The position numbers and the translations under genes were made by a program. This document shows positions 52,701 through 61,384 of a stretch of DNA of 64,000 nt, one piece after another (the stretch's first letter is position 1; every line of letters begins with the position of its first letter). A model generated the notes under the pieces. It made no database searches. It had not been told where the DNA came from and saw only the letters and a program-made list of their open reading frames with translations. Source of the DNA: Alkalicaulis satelles (GTDB lineage Bacteria > Pseudomonadota > Alphaproteobacteria > Caulobacterales > Maricaulaceae); the NCBI RefSeq assembly GCF_008630495.1, contig NZ_VWOJ01000004.1, forward strand, positions 124,001 to 188,000, written 5' to 3'.

Positions 52701-53111
52701 GCCTTCAAAACCGGCCACATGACGCCGGCCATTGACCAGGGTGAGCGTGCGCACGCTGCCCAGACCGCGCAGATTGAGCGCATTGGCGCCAGTCAAAGTC
52801 TGTTCAGAGGTGGTGGAGGCCAGAAGGGCCGGAATGCGATTGACCACATCAGCCAGGCTGATCTCGCCCGAGAGCTGGAGCGCTTCGGAGTCCAGAGACT
52901 GGACAGGCACAGGCGAGGCCAGGTTGGGATCGCGCGCGATCCGCGAACCGGTCACCAGCACCACATCATCACTGCGCTGAGCGGCCGGAGCGTCTTCTTC
53001 CTGGGCGAACGCCAGGCCCGGCGCGACGGCGGCGGCCAGCGCGAGGCTTGAACCGCCGGCAAGCAGCCGGGACATGTGTCTGAAACGCGATATCATGATG
53101 CCTATCCCCAT
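49788..53111 (-). CDS. TonB-dependent receptor, large type (1107 aa)
   Basis: Signal peptide (ending AAAVAPGLAFAQ) is followed by DDVVLVTGSRIARDPNLASPVPVQ, a plug with LADVVNRIPAL, LNLRGLGSVRTLTLVNGRRH and VERVEVLTGGASAIYGSDAVTGVVN, and a barrel of about 900 residues ending in FFFFGVEASF. A loop with DTNGSGIDD suggests a calcium site. This is the group of very large receptors abundant in marine Alphaproteobacteria, with peptide or oligosaccharide cargo. The ATG at 53111 has AGGA upstream; one at 53096 would also serve. No co-operonic enzyme is present. A serine hydrolase gene diverges from it. Confidence 0.92.
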   Translation of the reverse strand: MGIGIMISRFRHMSRLLAGGSSLALAAAVAPGLAFAQEEDAPAAQRSDDVVLVTGSRIARDPNLASPVPVQSLDSEALQLSGEISLADVVNRIPALLASTTSEQTLTGANALNLRGLGSVRTLTLVNGRRHVAGFEGEQSVDIGSIPRALVERVEVLTGGASAIYGSDAVTGVVNFILRDDFEGQNYDVRFGISSRGDAENASFQGLWGKNFHEGRGNVTFALDYTFDSVLRFGDRPWAANNGLSRSLPNPALRFQHGDITSATPLFGNFFNFQQTGRYPIGLAIPGSAQAFIDQYNATFGTNLTVADLSPAELALIERRNNSPSRAILPQPNFSISSRRGVISPGNFGLAPGIDTNGSGIDDCLESFVGWNNSLAGTGSFGFAGGCWVVNDNGSVRPYRDGLVAGNFNQFGGDGIEDVFDLTYLIPQTERITANLNARYDLTQNTRAFFEFKASQSVTERGTPLNTFYDLLYGAPDNPFLPQELQGLAQQTGGLFITRDPTDLGPNINQFTRDTYRVVAGLQGEFDNGWSWEVAANFGQFTNTTKGRNTVLLDRFFAAIDVVSDANGNPVCRSDLDPAAVPPTTIFGIPDFDPGFYTFTPGDGQCRPANIWGGPNSISADAVDFITTTTVDELRLEQTVLSGFLTGDFGNWFTLPAGPVSFATGIEYRRESSRLNRDNVDLGILPAGSPFGEGTLISDVSANGSLGFNALSQFFNSSGKFDVTDVFVELSVPVLAGLPLAEELTIDGAYRYADYSTVGGAETWKLGFIWTPVDDISFRGTYSQAIRAPNIDELFRPDNPAFFRPIDPCDASELANAPDPALRAANCQAGGSGLPGLPVGFTDPLSARFPGVAGGNANLQEEKADTVTLGLVFTPRILPGFNFTLDYWNVEIEDGIGFVTAQQIVDGCYDSTDFPNSAFCGLFDRETDSSSPQFGGFRFLRQSFVNFASIKARGYDFSASYSFDWREYDFRLGLSGTRQERLDFFNNPLDATDVTNRLEELRRPVWAGNASFGVTRDSLSLGWNTQYVGRQALGGVEVDTIEALFGDAGWAPEMFIHNFNAAFRLNDTVRFYGGVNNVFDESPYVTERAWPAGPRGRFFFFGVEASF

Positions 53112-53277
53112 TGTTGCTGTCCTGGCCGGGCAGGCTGGCTAACCTGCCGGCGCATGTCTTTTGTGTCGCCGCTTCACGCTTGTTGCGCCGCACAAATCAA
53201 TCATTACAGGATTGTATGGTTTTGACGCCCCCTTGAGAGCCGATTTCCGGCATGCTTCACAAATTTGCGATACAGGC

Positions 53278-53293
53278 GTAGCAATTTTGCTAC
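53278..53293. promoter_or_regulatory. Inverted repeat in the divergent receptor/serine hydrolase region
   Basis: GTAGCAA-TT-TTGCTAC, perfect 7-bp arms, in an AT-richer part of the 292-nt gap 53112-53403. It lies 167 nt before the receptor start and 111 nt before the hydrolase start. It is a plausible operator; no regulator gene is adjacent. Confidence 0.45.
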
Positions 53294-53340
53294 AGTTTTC
53301 TTCCCGACGACCCTGTCTATACAGGATGGGTTGAAAAGGG

Positions 53341-53397
53341 TTGGTTTGCGAGAATTGCTCAATTGAATGAGGGGTTTGAGGTTTGGTTTGCAAGAAT
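53341..53397. repeat. Direct repeat just upstream of the serine hydrolase gene
   Basis: TTGGTTTGCGAGAATT (53341-53356) recurs as TTGGTTTGCAAGAATT (53383-53398) at a 42-nt offset, one mismatch, on the same face of the helix about four turns apart. The second copy is close to the ATG at 53404. It may be a tandem binding site or a small duplication. Confidence 0.45.
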
Positions 53398-53403
53398 TTC
53401 CGC

Positions 53404-54636
53404 ATGATCGCACCTGTTCGCCTTCTGGCTGCCGCAGGGCCCGCCTTCGCCTTGTCCAGCTGCGCCGGGCCTGATGTGACGCCCGGGGATCCCTGGCAGG
53501 CGCGATTGGATTCCCTTCTGGAGATGGAGGGCGCTCGCGCTCCGGGCGCAGCCCTGGCGATCTTGCGTCAGGGCGAGCTGGTGTGGTCCGCCGCTGCGGG
53601 CGCTGCGGCCTTCGACGCCGCCGGGCGCGCGCCTGAGCGTCCCTTGACGCCGCAGACCCGCGTGCGCACCGCCTCCATTTCCAAGCTCGCCGTTGCCCTC
53701 ACGGCAGGGGGGATGGCAGAGGCTGGTGTGATCGATCTCGATGCACCCGCTGCGCCTTGGCTGGCTTTTCCTTTTAGCCACCCGGCCGCGCCTGACGCGA
53801 CGGTGAGCTTGCGCCAGCTCCTGTCTCACACAGGCGGGATATGCGACCCGGCGCGCTACTGGGCCGAGCTGGGCGAAGACTTTGGCGCGGTGTTCGAAAG
53901 CGCCTGGTGTGAGCACGCGCCGGGCGGAGGGTTCACCTATTCCAATCTGGCGTTCGGGCTTGCAGCCAGCGTGTTGGAGGCCGCCAGCGAAGAGCGTTTT
54001 GACGCGCTGGCCCGCCATTACGCCCTTGAGCCTATCGGGCTGGGGGGCGCAGGTTTCAACTGGTCAGGTGTGGACAAGGCTGAGCGCCTGGAGGGCGGGG
54101 CGCTGCACCGCTGGATCGATGGCGCCTGGCGGGTGCAGATCGACAGCCCGGCCATGCTCTCGGGCGACGGGCCGGTGGTGCTGATCCAGCCCGGTCACGC
54201 GCTGGAGGATTATGAGCCGGGCGCCAATGGCTCGCTGTTCTCACCTCAGGGCGGCTTGCGCGCCAATGTGATTGAGCTGGCCCTGCTGGCGCAGGCCTTC
54301 GCGCCGGGCGGCCCGGGTGAAGCCCTTTCACAGCCGGTCTGGCGCGGCGATGGCGGGCCGGGCATCCGCGCCTGGGGAACGGGTCCGCAAATTCTCGAAC
54401 AGGGCCAGATACCCGGACGCCCTGATTTAAGCGCCGTGGGCCATCCCGGTCAGGCCTGGGGGTTTTTCGGCGGCGCCTGGCATATCCCCGAACTGGACGC
54501 ATCCATCGCCTATTTCGTCACCGGCGAGGACCCGGACGAGCCCAAACCCTATGACCCGGTGAGCGGGCTGACCCCGGGCGAGACGGCGCTACTGGTGCTG
54601 GCGCTGGACTGGCTGGACGCCCATGACGGGCGCTAG
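53404..54636 (+). CDS. Serine hydrolase, beta-lactamase family class C-like, lipoprotein (410 aa)
   Basis: Penicillin-binding-protein-like serine hydrolase. The nucleophile motif S-x-x-K is seen in RTASISKLAVAL, the second Y-x-N in TYSNLAFGL, and HPGQAWGFFGGA stands at the third (HTG/KTG-like) position. The N-terminus AFALSSC carries a lipobox. The ATG at 53404 gives a good signal peptide; the TTG 21 nt earlier is inferior. Members act as D-Ala-D-Ala peptidases, esterases or D-amino-acid amidases. Diverges from the TonB receptor; no close partner. Confidence 0.88.
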   Translation: MIAPVRLLAAAGPAFALSSCAGPDVTPGDPWQARLDSLLEMEGARAPGAALAILRQGELVWSAAAGAAAFDAAGRAPERPLTPQTRVRTASISKLAVALTAGGMAEAGVIDLDAPAAPWLAFPFSHPAAPDATVSLRQLLSHTGGICDPARYWAELGEDFGAVFESAWCEHAPGGGFTYSNLAFGLAASVLEAASEERFDALARHYALEPIGLGGAGFNWSGVDKAERLEGGALHRWIDGAWRVQIDSPAMLSGDGPVVLIQPGHALEDYEPGANGSLFSPQGGLRANVIELALLAQAFAPGGPGEALSQPVWRGDGGPGIRAWGTGPQILEQGQIPGRPDLSAVGHPGQAWGFFGGAWHIPELDASIAYFVTGEDPDEPKPYDPVSGLTPGETALLVLALDWLDAHDGR

Positions 54637-54719
54637 GGGGCAGCGCCATTTCGCGTGACAGGCCGATAACCGGGATATAAGACCGGTTTTTTGGCGCTTT
54701 TATTCCTGGACGGAAACAT

Positions 54720-55628
54720 ATGGACCGGATTGACGCGCTGCGCCTGTTCTCGGCGGTGGCGGAACTGGAAAGCTTCACCCGCGCCGCCGAGCGCCTGGGC
54801 CTGACGCCCGGCGCGGCCTCCAAACAGATCGCGGCGCTGGAAGAGCGCATGCAGGCGCGCCTGCTGGAGCGCACCACGCGCTCGGTGCGCCTGACCGACG
54901 CCGGCCGGGCGCTCCTGGACCGGGTGCGGCCCTGGCTGATGGAGTATGACGCCATCGAAACCGGCCTGGCCGCCGAGCAGGCGGCGGCGGCGGGCGTGCT
55001 GCGGGTCTCCGCGCCGGTGGATTTCGGCGCCCACAAGCTGATCGCGCCGGTCACAGCCTTCATGACCCGTTGGCCGGGCGTGGAGGTGCGCCTGGAAATG
55101 ACCGACCGCATGGTCGACCTGGTCGACGAGGGCTATGACCTGGGCGTGCGGCTGGGCCATCTCAATGATTCCAGCCTGATCGCCCGGCGCCTGGCTGCTG
55201 CGCCCATGTCGCTGCTGGCGGGATCGGCCTATCTGGAGGCGGCGGGCGCGCCCGCGCATCCCTCAGACCTCTCGCGCCATGACTGCATTATTGACCGCAA
55301 CCGGCCTGCGCCCATGCTCTGGCGCTTCCAGCGCGGCAATGAGCAGGCCGAGGCCAAGGTCTCCGGCCGGCTCACCCTCAACGGCGCCAAGGCGGCGGTG
55401 TGCGCGGCGGCGTCGGGGGCGGGCATCGCCTGCACGCCCGAATGGGCCGCGCGTGAGGCGATTGATGCAGGCGATGTGGTGGAGATCATGAAGGACTGGA
55501 CGCCCGAAGGGCGCGATCTGTGGGCGGTGTTTCCGTCCAACCGCTACCTTGCCCAGCGCGTGCGCCTGTTCGTCGATCACCTGGCCGTCTGGTTCAAGGA
55601 CGGGCTGTGCGCGCGCGAGACCGCATGA
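54720..55628 (+). CDS. LysR-family transcriptional regulator (302 aa)
   Basis: Winged helix-turn-helix at about 1-60 (MDRIDALRLFSAVAELESF then TRAAERLGLTPGAASKQIAAL) and a periplasmic-binding-protein-like effector domain beginning GVLRVSAPVDFGAHKLIAP. The sequence fits the PP1935/YafC-like group. The usual divergent target of a LysR protein is absent: the gene upstream is the serine hydrolase on the same strand, and the one downstream is convergent tgt. Its target is therefore not evident. Confidence 0.92.
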   Translation: MDRIDALRLFSAVAELESFTRAAERLGLTPGAASKQIAALEERMQARLLERTTRSVRLTDAGRALLDRVRPWLMEYDAIETGLAAEQAAAAGVLRVSAPVDFGAHKLIAPVTAFMTRWPGVEVRLEMTDRMVDLVDEGYDLGVRLGHLNDSSLIARRLAAAPMSLLAGSAYLEAAGAPAHPSDLSRHDCIIDRNRPAPMLWRFQRGNEQAEAKVSGRLTLNGAKAAVCAAASGAGIACTPEWAAREAIDAGDVVEIMKDWTPEGRDLWAVFPSNRYLAQRVRLFVDHLAVWFKDGLCARETA

Positions 55629-55631
55629 ACC

Positions 55632-56753
55632 CTAGTCGAAGGGCTGGCCCAGCTTGTCGTGGAAATCCTTGCGGAAGGTCTCGAAGCGGTTGTCGTCGAT
55701 CGCCGCCCGCATGCGCGCCATAAGCGACTGGAAATACGCCGTGTTGTGCCAGGACAGCAGCATCGACCCCAGATACTCGTTTGCCTTGACCAGGTGATGG
55801 AGATAGGCGCGCGAATAGTCCCGGCTGGCCGGACAGTCCGAGCTTTCATCCAGCGGGCGCGGGTCTTCGGCGAAGCGGGCGTTTTTCAGATTGACCGGGC
55901 CGTAATCGCTCCAGGCCTGCCCGTGGCGCCCTGAGCGCGTGGGCAGGACGCAGTCGAACATGTCGATCCCGCGCGCCACCGCTTCGACCAGATCCACCGG
56001 CTTGCCCACGCCCATGAGATAGCGCGGCCGATCGGACGGCAGGAACAGCGTGGTGGCGTCGAGCACCTTGCACATCATCTCGAAGCCTTCGCCGACGGCC
56101 AGCCCGCCCACGGCGTAGCCGTCAAACCCGATGCGTTTGAGCCCTTCGGCGCTGTCGCGGCGCAGATCGTCATACACCGAGCCCTGCACGATGCCGAAAA
56201 TCGCCTGGGTCTTGCGCTCGCCAAAGGCGTCGCGTGAGCGCTGCGCCCAGCGCAGCGACAGCTCCATGGACCGCGCCGCCGCATCGCGCTCGCACGGGAA
56301 GGGCGTGCACTCATCAAGCTGCATGGAGATGTCCGCGCCCAGCAGATCGGCCTGGATCTCGATGGAGCGCTCGGGCGTGAGGTGATGGGATGAGCCGTCC
56401 AGATGGCTCTTGAAGGTCACCCCGTCCTCTTCCAGCTTTCGCAGGCCTGACAGAGACCAGACCTGGAAGCCGCCCGAATCGGTCAGGATCGGCCCGTCCC
56501 AGCGCATGAAGGCGTGCAGGCCGCCCAGCCGCTTCACCCGCTCTGCGCCGGGGCGCAGCATCAGGTGATAGGTATTACCCAGAATGATCTGGGCGCCTGC
56601 ATCGCGCACCTGTTCAGGATAGAGCGCCTTGACCGTGGCGGCGGTGCCCACCGGCATGAAGGCGGGCGTGGCGATGTCGCCGCGCGGGGTTTTCAACACC
56701 CCGGTGCGCGCACCGCCGTCGACGGCGAGGAGTTTGAAGGGGAAACTGGTCAT
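55632..56753 (-). CDS. tgt: tRNA-guanine transglycosylase (queuine tRNA-ribosyltransferase)
   Basis: 373 aa from the ATG at 56753. It exchanges guanine-34 of GUN tRNAs for preQ1. Catalytic and binding blocks: [11 protein letters not shown] (Asp for substrate), [22 protein letters not shown] and the nucleophile Asp in [15 protein letters not shown]. The zinc site is altered: the family CxCxxC preceding YSRAYLHHL reads [18 protein letters not shown], so only the middle Cys remains while the His is kept. The frame runs on upstream for over 1 kb through the antisense strand of the neighbouring gene; that part is a shadow. It diverges from the carboxyltransferase gene across 36 nt. Confidence 0.95.
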   Translation of the reverse strand: MTSFPFKLLAVDGGARTGVLKTPRGDIATPAFMPVGTAATVKALYPEQVRDAGAQIILGNTYHLMLRPGAERVKRLGGLHAFMRWDGPILTDSGGFQVWSLSGLRKLEEDGVTFKSHLDGSSHHLTPERSIEIQADLLGADISMQLDECTPFPCERDAAARSMELSLRWAQRSRDAFGERKTQAIFGIVQGSVYDDLRRDSAEGLKRIGFDGYAVGGLAVGEGFEMMCKVLDATTLFLPSDRPRYLMGVGKPVDLVEAVARGIDMFDCVLPTRSGRHGQAWSDYGPVNLKNARFAEDPRPLDESSDCPASRDYSRAYLHHLVKANEYLGSMLLSWHNTAYFQSLMARMRAAIDDNRFETFRKDFHDKLGQPFD

Positions 56754-56789
56754 GGACATCCATTCAAAAGGCGGCGGAGACATAGCCCA

Positions 56790-58343
56790 ATGAGCTGGGA
56801 AGATGAAATCAGCGAACTGCGCAAGCGCCAGGCGCTGGCGCGGGGCATGGGCGGGCCGGACAAGCTGGCGCGCCAGAAGGCGGCGGGCCGGCTGAATGTG
56901 CGCGAACGCCTCGATCTTTTGCTCGATCCGGGCAGTTTCCGCGAGATCGGCTCCATCACCGGCACAGCGCAGACCGGCGCGGACGGGGCTCTGGAAAGTT
57001 TCACCCCGGCCAATTGCGTGTTCGGGCGCGGGCGCATGTCGGGGCGCGACGTGGCGGTGGTGGCCGATGATTTCACGGTGCGCGGCGGGGCGGCGGATGC
57101 GGCGATCATCGACAAGCAGATCCAGGCCGAGACCATGGCCGGGGAACTCGGCCTGCCGCTGATCCGCCTGATCGAGGGCACGGGCGGGGGCGGATCGGTC
57201 AAATCGATCCTGGACATGGGCGCCAGCTATGTCCCGTTCAATCCGGGCTGGGATCAGGTCACAGCCAATCTGGAACGCGTGCCGGTGGTGTCTCTGGCGC
57301 TGGGGCCTGTGGCGGGGCTGGGCGCGGCGCGCGCGGTGTCGAGCCATTACTGCGTGATGGTGAAGGGTCAGTCCCAGATGTTCATCGCTGGCCCGCCCGT
57401 GGTGGCCGGTATTGGCGAGCACGTCACCAAGGAGGAGCTGGGCGGGGCCGATGTCCAGCTCGCCGCCGGGGCCGCCGACGACGCCTATGCCAGTGAAGCC
57501 GACGCCATGGCCGCCGCGCGCTGGTTCCTGTCCTACCTGCCCGACCGGGCCGGAGAAGCCGCGCCGCGCGGGGCCGTCACCGATGATCCGGTTCGCAGCG
57601 ATCCGGCCTTGCGCGCCATCATCCCGCGCGACAAGCGCTATGGCTATGACATGCGCGCCATCCTCAATAGCGTGTGCGATGCGGGCAGCGTATTCGAGAT
57701 GGGCCGCCATTTCGGGTCCAGCGTAATCACCGCGCTGGCGCGCCTGGACGGCTGGCCGGTGGCGGTGCTGGCCAGCAATCCCAATGTCTATGGCGGCGGC
57801 TGGACAGCCGAAGCCGCCCAGAAGGTGACGCGCTTTGTCGATCTGGCCGAGACCTTCCGCCTGCCTGTGACCCATTTCGTGGACATTCCCGGCTTCGTCA
57901 TCGGCGCGCGGGCCGAGCGGGCGGGCACGATCCGTCATGGCGCGCGGGCGCTCAGCGCGATCTATCAGGCTAGCGTGCCCTGGTGCACGATCCTGATCCG
58001 CAAGGCGTTCGGCGTGGCCGGCGCGGCCATGATGAACCACACCCGCTTCCGCTACCGCTACGCCTGGCCGTCAGGCGACTGGGGCTCGTTGCCTCTGGAG
58101 GGCGGGGTGGAGGCCGCGTTCAAGGCTGCGCTCGAACAGTCCGATGATCCCGGCGCCATGAAGGCTGATCTCGCCGCGCGCATGCGCGATCTGGCCTCGC
58201 CCTTCCGCACCGCCGAGCGATTCTGGATCGAGGAGATCATCGATCCGGCCGAAACCCGGTCTGTCCTGACCGAATTCGCGCGCCTTGCAGCACCTTTGCG
58301 CACGCGGGCGCGGGACGTGCCACAGTGCCGGTACAGGCCTTGA
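56790..58343 (+). CDS. Acyl-CoA carboxylase carboxyltransferase (beta) subunit (517 aa)
   Basis: Carboxyltransferase of the propionyl-/methylcrotonyl-/geranyl-CoA carboxylase family. It starts [21 protein letters not shown], then [21 protein letters not shown]. The two crotonase-like halves are seen: [19 protein letters not shown] in the first and [19 protein letters not shown] with [21 protein letters not shown] in the second. It transfers CO2 from biotin to an acyl-CoA. No biotin carboxylase or carrier subunit is adjacent, so the partner is elsewhere. The start at 56790 has only a distant GGAG site. Confidence 0.9.
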   Translation: MSWEDEISELRKRQALARGMGGPDKLARQKAAGRLNVRERLDLLLDPGSFREIGSITGTAQTGADGALESFTPANCVFGRGRMSGRDVAVVADDFTVRGGAADAAIIDKQIQAETMAGELGLPLIRLIEGTGGGGSVKSILDMGASYVPFNPGWDQVTANLERVPVVSLALGPVAGLGAARAVSSHYCVMVKGQSQMFIAGPPVVAGIGEHVTKEELGGADVQLAAGAADDAYASEADAMAAARWFLSYLPDRAGEAAPRGAVTDDPVRSDPALRAIIPRDKRYGYDMRAILNSVCDAGSVFEMGRHFGSSVITALARLDGWPVAVLASNPNVYGGGWTAEAAQKVTRFVDLAETFRLPVTHFVDIPGFVIGARAERAGTIRHGARALSAIYQASVPWCTILIRKAFGVAGAAMMNHTRFRYRYAWPSGDWGSLPLEGGVEAAFKAALEQSDDPGAMKADLAARMRDLASPFRTAERFWIEEIIDPAETRSVLTEFARLAAPLRTRARDVPQCRYRP

Positions 58344-58447
58344 TGAAGGGGTGTCCAGTTAACGTGACACCTGTAACGTTGAATTAACCATACATCGCGC
58401 ATGCATATTTTATTCACTTACCCCTAGTGGGGACAAAGGAGTAGGTC

Positions 58448-59803
58448 ATGCGTACGGAGGCTCTTGACAAGCGTTTTGAATTTCTTGGCTTTTCTGATGA
58501 TGACCGGCACAGGCTGAGGCGGCTCAAGCCGCTGGTGGAAGGCGCGTTACCTGCTGTTTTGGACGGGTTTTATGCGGAAATCGCCCGCCATGACGCAGTC
58601 AACTCCATGTTCCGCGATGACGCCATGCGCCGCCACGCCCGCGACAAGCAGCTCGAGCACTGGATGAAAATCTGCGAGGCGCGGTTTGACGATGTCTATC
58701 TGCAGTCGGTCAAGCGCATCGGCCAGGCCCATGCGCGCCTGGGCCTCCAGCCGCAATGGTATTTCGGGGGCTATGCGAAGATTGTCGGCGGGCTGGTTTC
58801 GGCCATCACGCGCGGCCACATGGCCCGCGCCGGGATTTTCGGCGCCCGCAAGGCCGGTGATGAGCTGGCGCTTGATCTGGATGCCGTGACCAAGGCGGCC
58901 ATGCTGGATATGGATTTGTGCATGTCCACCATAGAGGCGTGCGCGGAAGAGGAAAAAGCCAACGAGCGCAAGCGTATGGCGGACGAGTTCGAACAATCGG
59001 TCGCAGCCATCGTGGCCTCGGTCGCTTCGGCGGCTGAAGAGCTGGGTCAGATGGCCCGCTCCATGTCCAACACCGCTGACGGCACGTCGGAGAAATCCAC
59101 CGCCGTCGCCGCCGCTGCGGAGGAAGCCACCGTCGCGGCCCAGACCGTCGCCTCGGCTGCTCAGCAGCTCACCGGCGCCATCGCCGAAATCTCCAGCCGG
59201 GCCGGGCAGGCGGCGGAAAGCTCCTCAAGCGCCCACACCCGGGCGCGCCAGACCGGAGAGACCATGGCCGAGCTCGCCGCCGCCGCCGAGAAGATCGGCG
59301 AGATCGTCAATCTCATCGAAAATGTCGCCGAACAGACCAATCTCCTGGCGCTGAACGCCACCATAGAGGCGGCGCGAGCTGGCGAGGCGGGCAAGGGCTT
59401 TGCAGTGGTCGCCAGCGAGGTCAAATCGCTCGCCGCACAGACTGCACGGGCCACCGAGGACATCTCCGCCCAGATAGCAAATGTGCAAGGCGTGGTGCGC
59501 ACTGCAGTGGGCGCCATCGAACAGGTCTCCGGCGCCATTGAATCGGTCAACGAGATCTCGGCGTCGATCTCGGCGGCGGTGGAGGAACAGAACGCGGCCA
59601 CAGCCGAGATCAGCCGCAATACCGGGCAGACCGCAGCCAGCGCGGAGACCGTGTCTCACACCATCACTCAAGTGCTGGCGGGCGCCCAGGAAACCAGCCA
59701 GTCCGCGGGCGCGCTGGTCCATGCCGCCGAGGATCTGGGCAAACAGGCAGAAGACATGCGCGCCTCCGTAGCCCGCTTCCTGGATCATATCCGCGCGGCT
59801 TAA
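58448..59803 (+). CDS. Globin-coupled methyl-accepting chemotaxis protein (451 aa)
   Basis: Soluble transducer without membrane helices. Residues about 5-165 form a globin-coupled sensor domain: [10 protein letters not shown] follows the candidate proximal heme ligand His95 in [18 protein letters not shown]. Residues about 175-450 are the MCP signalling domain, with the hairpin tip [49 protein letters not shown]. This is the HemAT/McpB plan for aerotaxis. AAAGGAG precedes the ATG. No chemotaxis genes are adjacent. The stop overlaps that of convergent xseA by 3 nt. Confidence 0.92.
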   Translation: MRTEALDKRFEFLGFSDDDRHRLRRLKPLVEGALPAVLDGFYAEIARHDAVNSMFRDDAMRRHARDKQLEHWMKICEARFDDVYLQSVKRIGQAHARLGLQPQWYFGGYAKIVGGLVSAITRGHMARAGIFGARKAGDELALDLDAVTKAAMLDMDLCMSTIEACAEEEKANERKRMADEFEQSVAAIVASVASAAEELGQMARSMSNTADGTSEKSTAVAAAAEEATVAAQTVASAAQQLTGAIAEISSRAGQAAESSSSAHTRARQTGETMAELAAAAEKIGEIVNLIENVAEQTNLLALNATIEAARAGEAGKGFAVVASEVKSLAAQTARATEDISAQIANVQGVVRTAVGAIEQVSGAIESVNEISASISAAVEEQNAATAEISRNTGQTAASAETVSHTITQVLAGAQETSQSAGALVHAAEDLGKQAEDMRASVARFLDHIRAA

Positions 59804-61239
59804 AACAGACTCCCCTGACCCGCCGGGGGCGGTTTGGGTTTGGCTTTCGGTCTGGGTTTTTGAGGGGCCGGGCGCGGTGATGAATCCGCCGCCCTGGCTC
59901 CAATCACTGCGCCGCGCTTGGTGTCCTGGAATTCCAGCGTCACGGCCTGCCCGTCGTTCAGGGCCGCGCCATGGCGCACCAGCTTGCCCTGTTCATCGGT
60001 GACCAGCGCATAGCCGCGCGCCAGCACGCCCTTGTGCGACACCGAGTTCAGCCGCGCGCCGAGCCCCTGCAGCTCACGCTTGCGCGCGGTCAGGGCGCGC
60101 GTCTGGGCCAGCTTGAGCCGGGCGGCGAGGCTGGCGAGATGGCGGCCTTTCTCCGAAATATCGCGCGTCAGCGCCGCCGGGCGCATGCGGCCTGAAACCG
60201 CTTCGAGCCGGCCTTTCGAGCGCTCCAGACGCAGACGCAGGGCGGCGTCGAGCTTGCCGCTGGCGAAATCAACGCGCTGACGCGCCTCGCCCAGGAGGGC
60301 GTCGGGCCGGGGCAGGGCGCGCGCCGCCGAGCGCAGATCAGCGCCCTTGCGGTCCACCAGCCGGGTGAGGGCGCGCATCAGCCGCTCGCCCAGCGCATGA
60401 GCGCGCTCGGCCAGCTCGCGGCGCACCGGCACGGCCATCTCCGCCGCCCCGGTAGGGGTGGGCGCGCGCCGGTCGGAGGCGAAATCGATGAGGGTGGTGT
60501 CGGTCTCGTGGCCCACCGCCGAGATCAGCGGGATGCGCGATGCGGCGGCGGCGCGCACCACGATCTCCTCGTTGAACGCCCACAGATCCTCCACCGAGCC
60601 GCCCCCGCGCGCCACGATCAGCACGTCCGGGACCGGAACCGGCCCGCCGGGCTCGATCGCGTTGAAGCCTTCAATCGCCGCCGCGATCTGGCCCGCCGCC
60701 TGCTCGCCCTGCACCAGCACCGGCCACAGCAGGACATGGACCGGGAAGCGGTCGTCCAGCCTGTGCAGAATGTCGCGAATCACGGCTCCGGTGGGGGAGG
60801 TGACCACGCCGATCACGCGCGGCAGGAAGGGCAGGGCGCGCTTGCGCTCGGGAGCGAACAGGCCTTCAGCGGCCAGCGCTTTCTTGCGCGCTTCGAGCAG
60901 GGCCATCAGCGCGCCCGCGCCGGCCGGCTCCAGCTTCTCGATGATCAGCTGGTATTTCGACCGGCCCGGAAAGGTGGACAAGCGCCCCTCGGCGATCACC
61001 TCCAGACCCTCCTCGGGCCGGAAGCTCAGGGACGAGGCGAGCCCCTTCCACATCACCGCATCGATGACCGCGCTCTCGTCCTTCATGTCCAGATAGACAT
61101 GGCCGGACTTGGCGATGATCACCCGGCCCAGCTCGCCGCGCACCCGCACATGGCCATAGGCCTCCTCCACCGTGCGCTTGAGCGACCGGGCCAGCTCGGA
61201 GACGGAGTATTCATGCGCGTTGGTGGCAGGTTCGGTCAT
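59800..61239 (-). CDS. xseA: Exodeoxyribonuclease VII large subunit
   Basis: 479 aa. An OB-fold nucleic-acid-binding N-terminus ([28 protein letters not shown] then [21 protein letters not shown]) precedes the catalytic region: [37 protein letters not shown] and [29 protein letters not shown] are all XseA hallmarks. A long helical region and a basic proline-rich tail follow. It degrades single-stranded DNA in both directions together with XseB, whose gene is not in this window. Confidence 0.97.
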   Translation of the reverse strand: MTEPATNAHEYSVSELARSLKRTVEEAYGHVRVRGELGRVIIAKSGHVYLDMKDESAVIDAVMWKGLASSLSFRPEEGLEVIAEGRLSTFPGRSKYQLIIEKLEPAGAGALMALLEARKKALAAEGLFAPERKRALPFLPRVIGVVTSPTGAVIRDILHRLDDRFPVHVLLWPVLVQGEQAAGQIAAAIEGFNAIEPGGPVPVPDVLIVARGGGSVEDLWAFNEEIVVRAAAASRIPLISAVGHETDTTLIDFASDRRAPTPTGAAEMAVPVRRELAERAHALGERLMRALTRLVDRKGADLRSAARALPRPDALLGEARQRVDFASGKLDAALRLRLERSKGRLEAVSGRMRPAALTRDISEKGRHLASLAARLKLAQTRALTARKRELQGLGARLNSVSHKGVLARGYALVTDEQGKLVRHGAALNDGQAVTLEFQDTKRGAVIGARAADSSPRPAPQKPRPKAKPKPPPAGQGSLF

Positions 61240-61384
61240 GTGCGACTCACTGGCGGGCCATTACCCTAGCCCCCGCGAGGGCGGCTGTGAAACAGAGGCC
61301 GCGCGCAAGGTCGACAAGCAGGCCCTGGCCCCGCTAAGAGACCGCCACGCATCCGTGACCCTGCATCAGTGACAAAGGCCCCTC

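Noticed and set aside
56754-58040. N-terminal extension of tgt giving an 802-codon frame
   Set aside because: The extra part is antisense to the carboxyltransferase gene; TGT of normal length starts at 56753.
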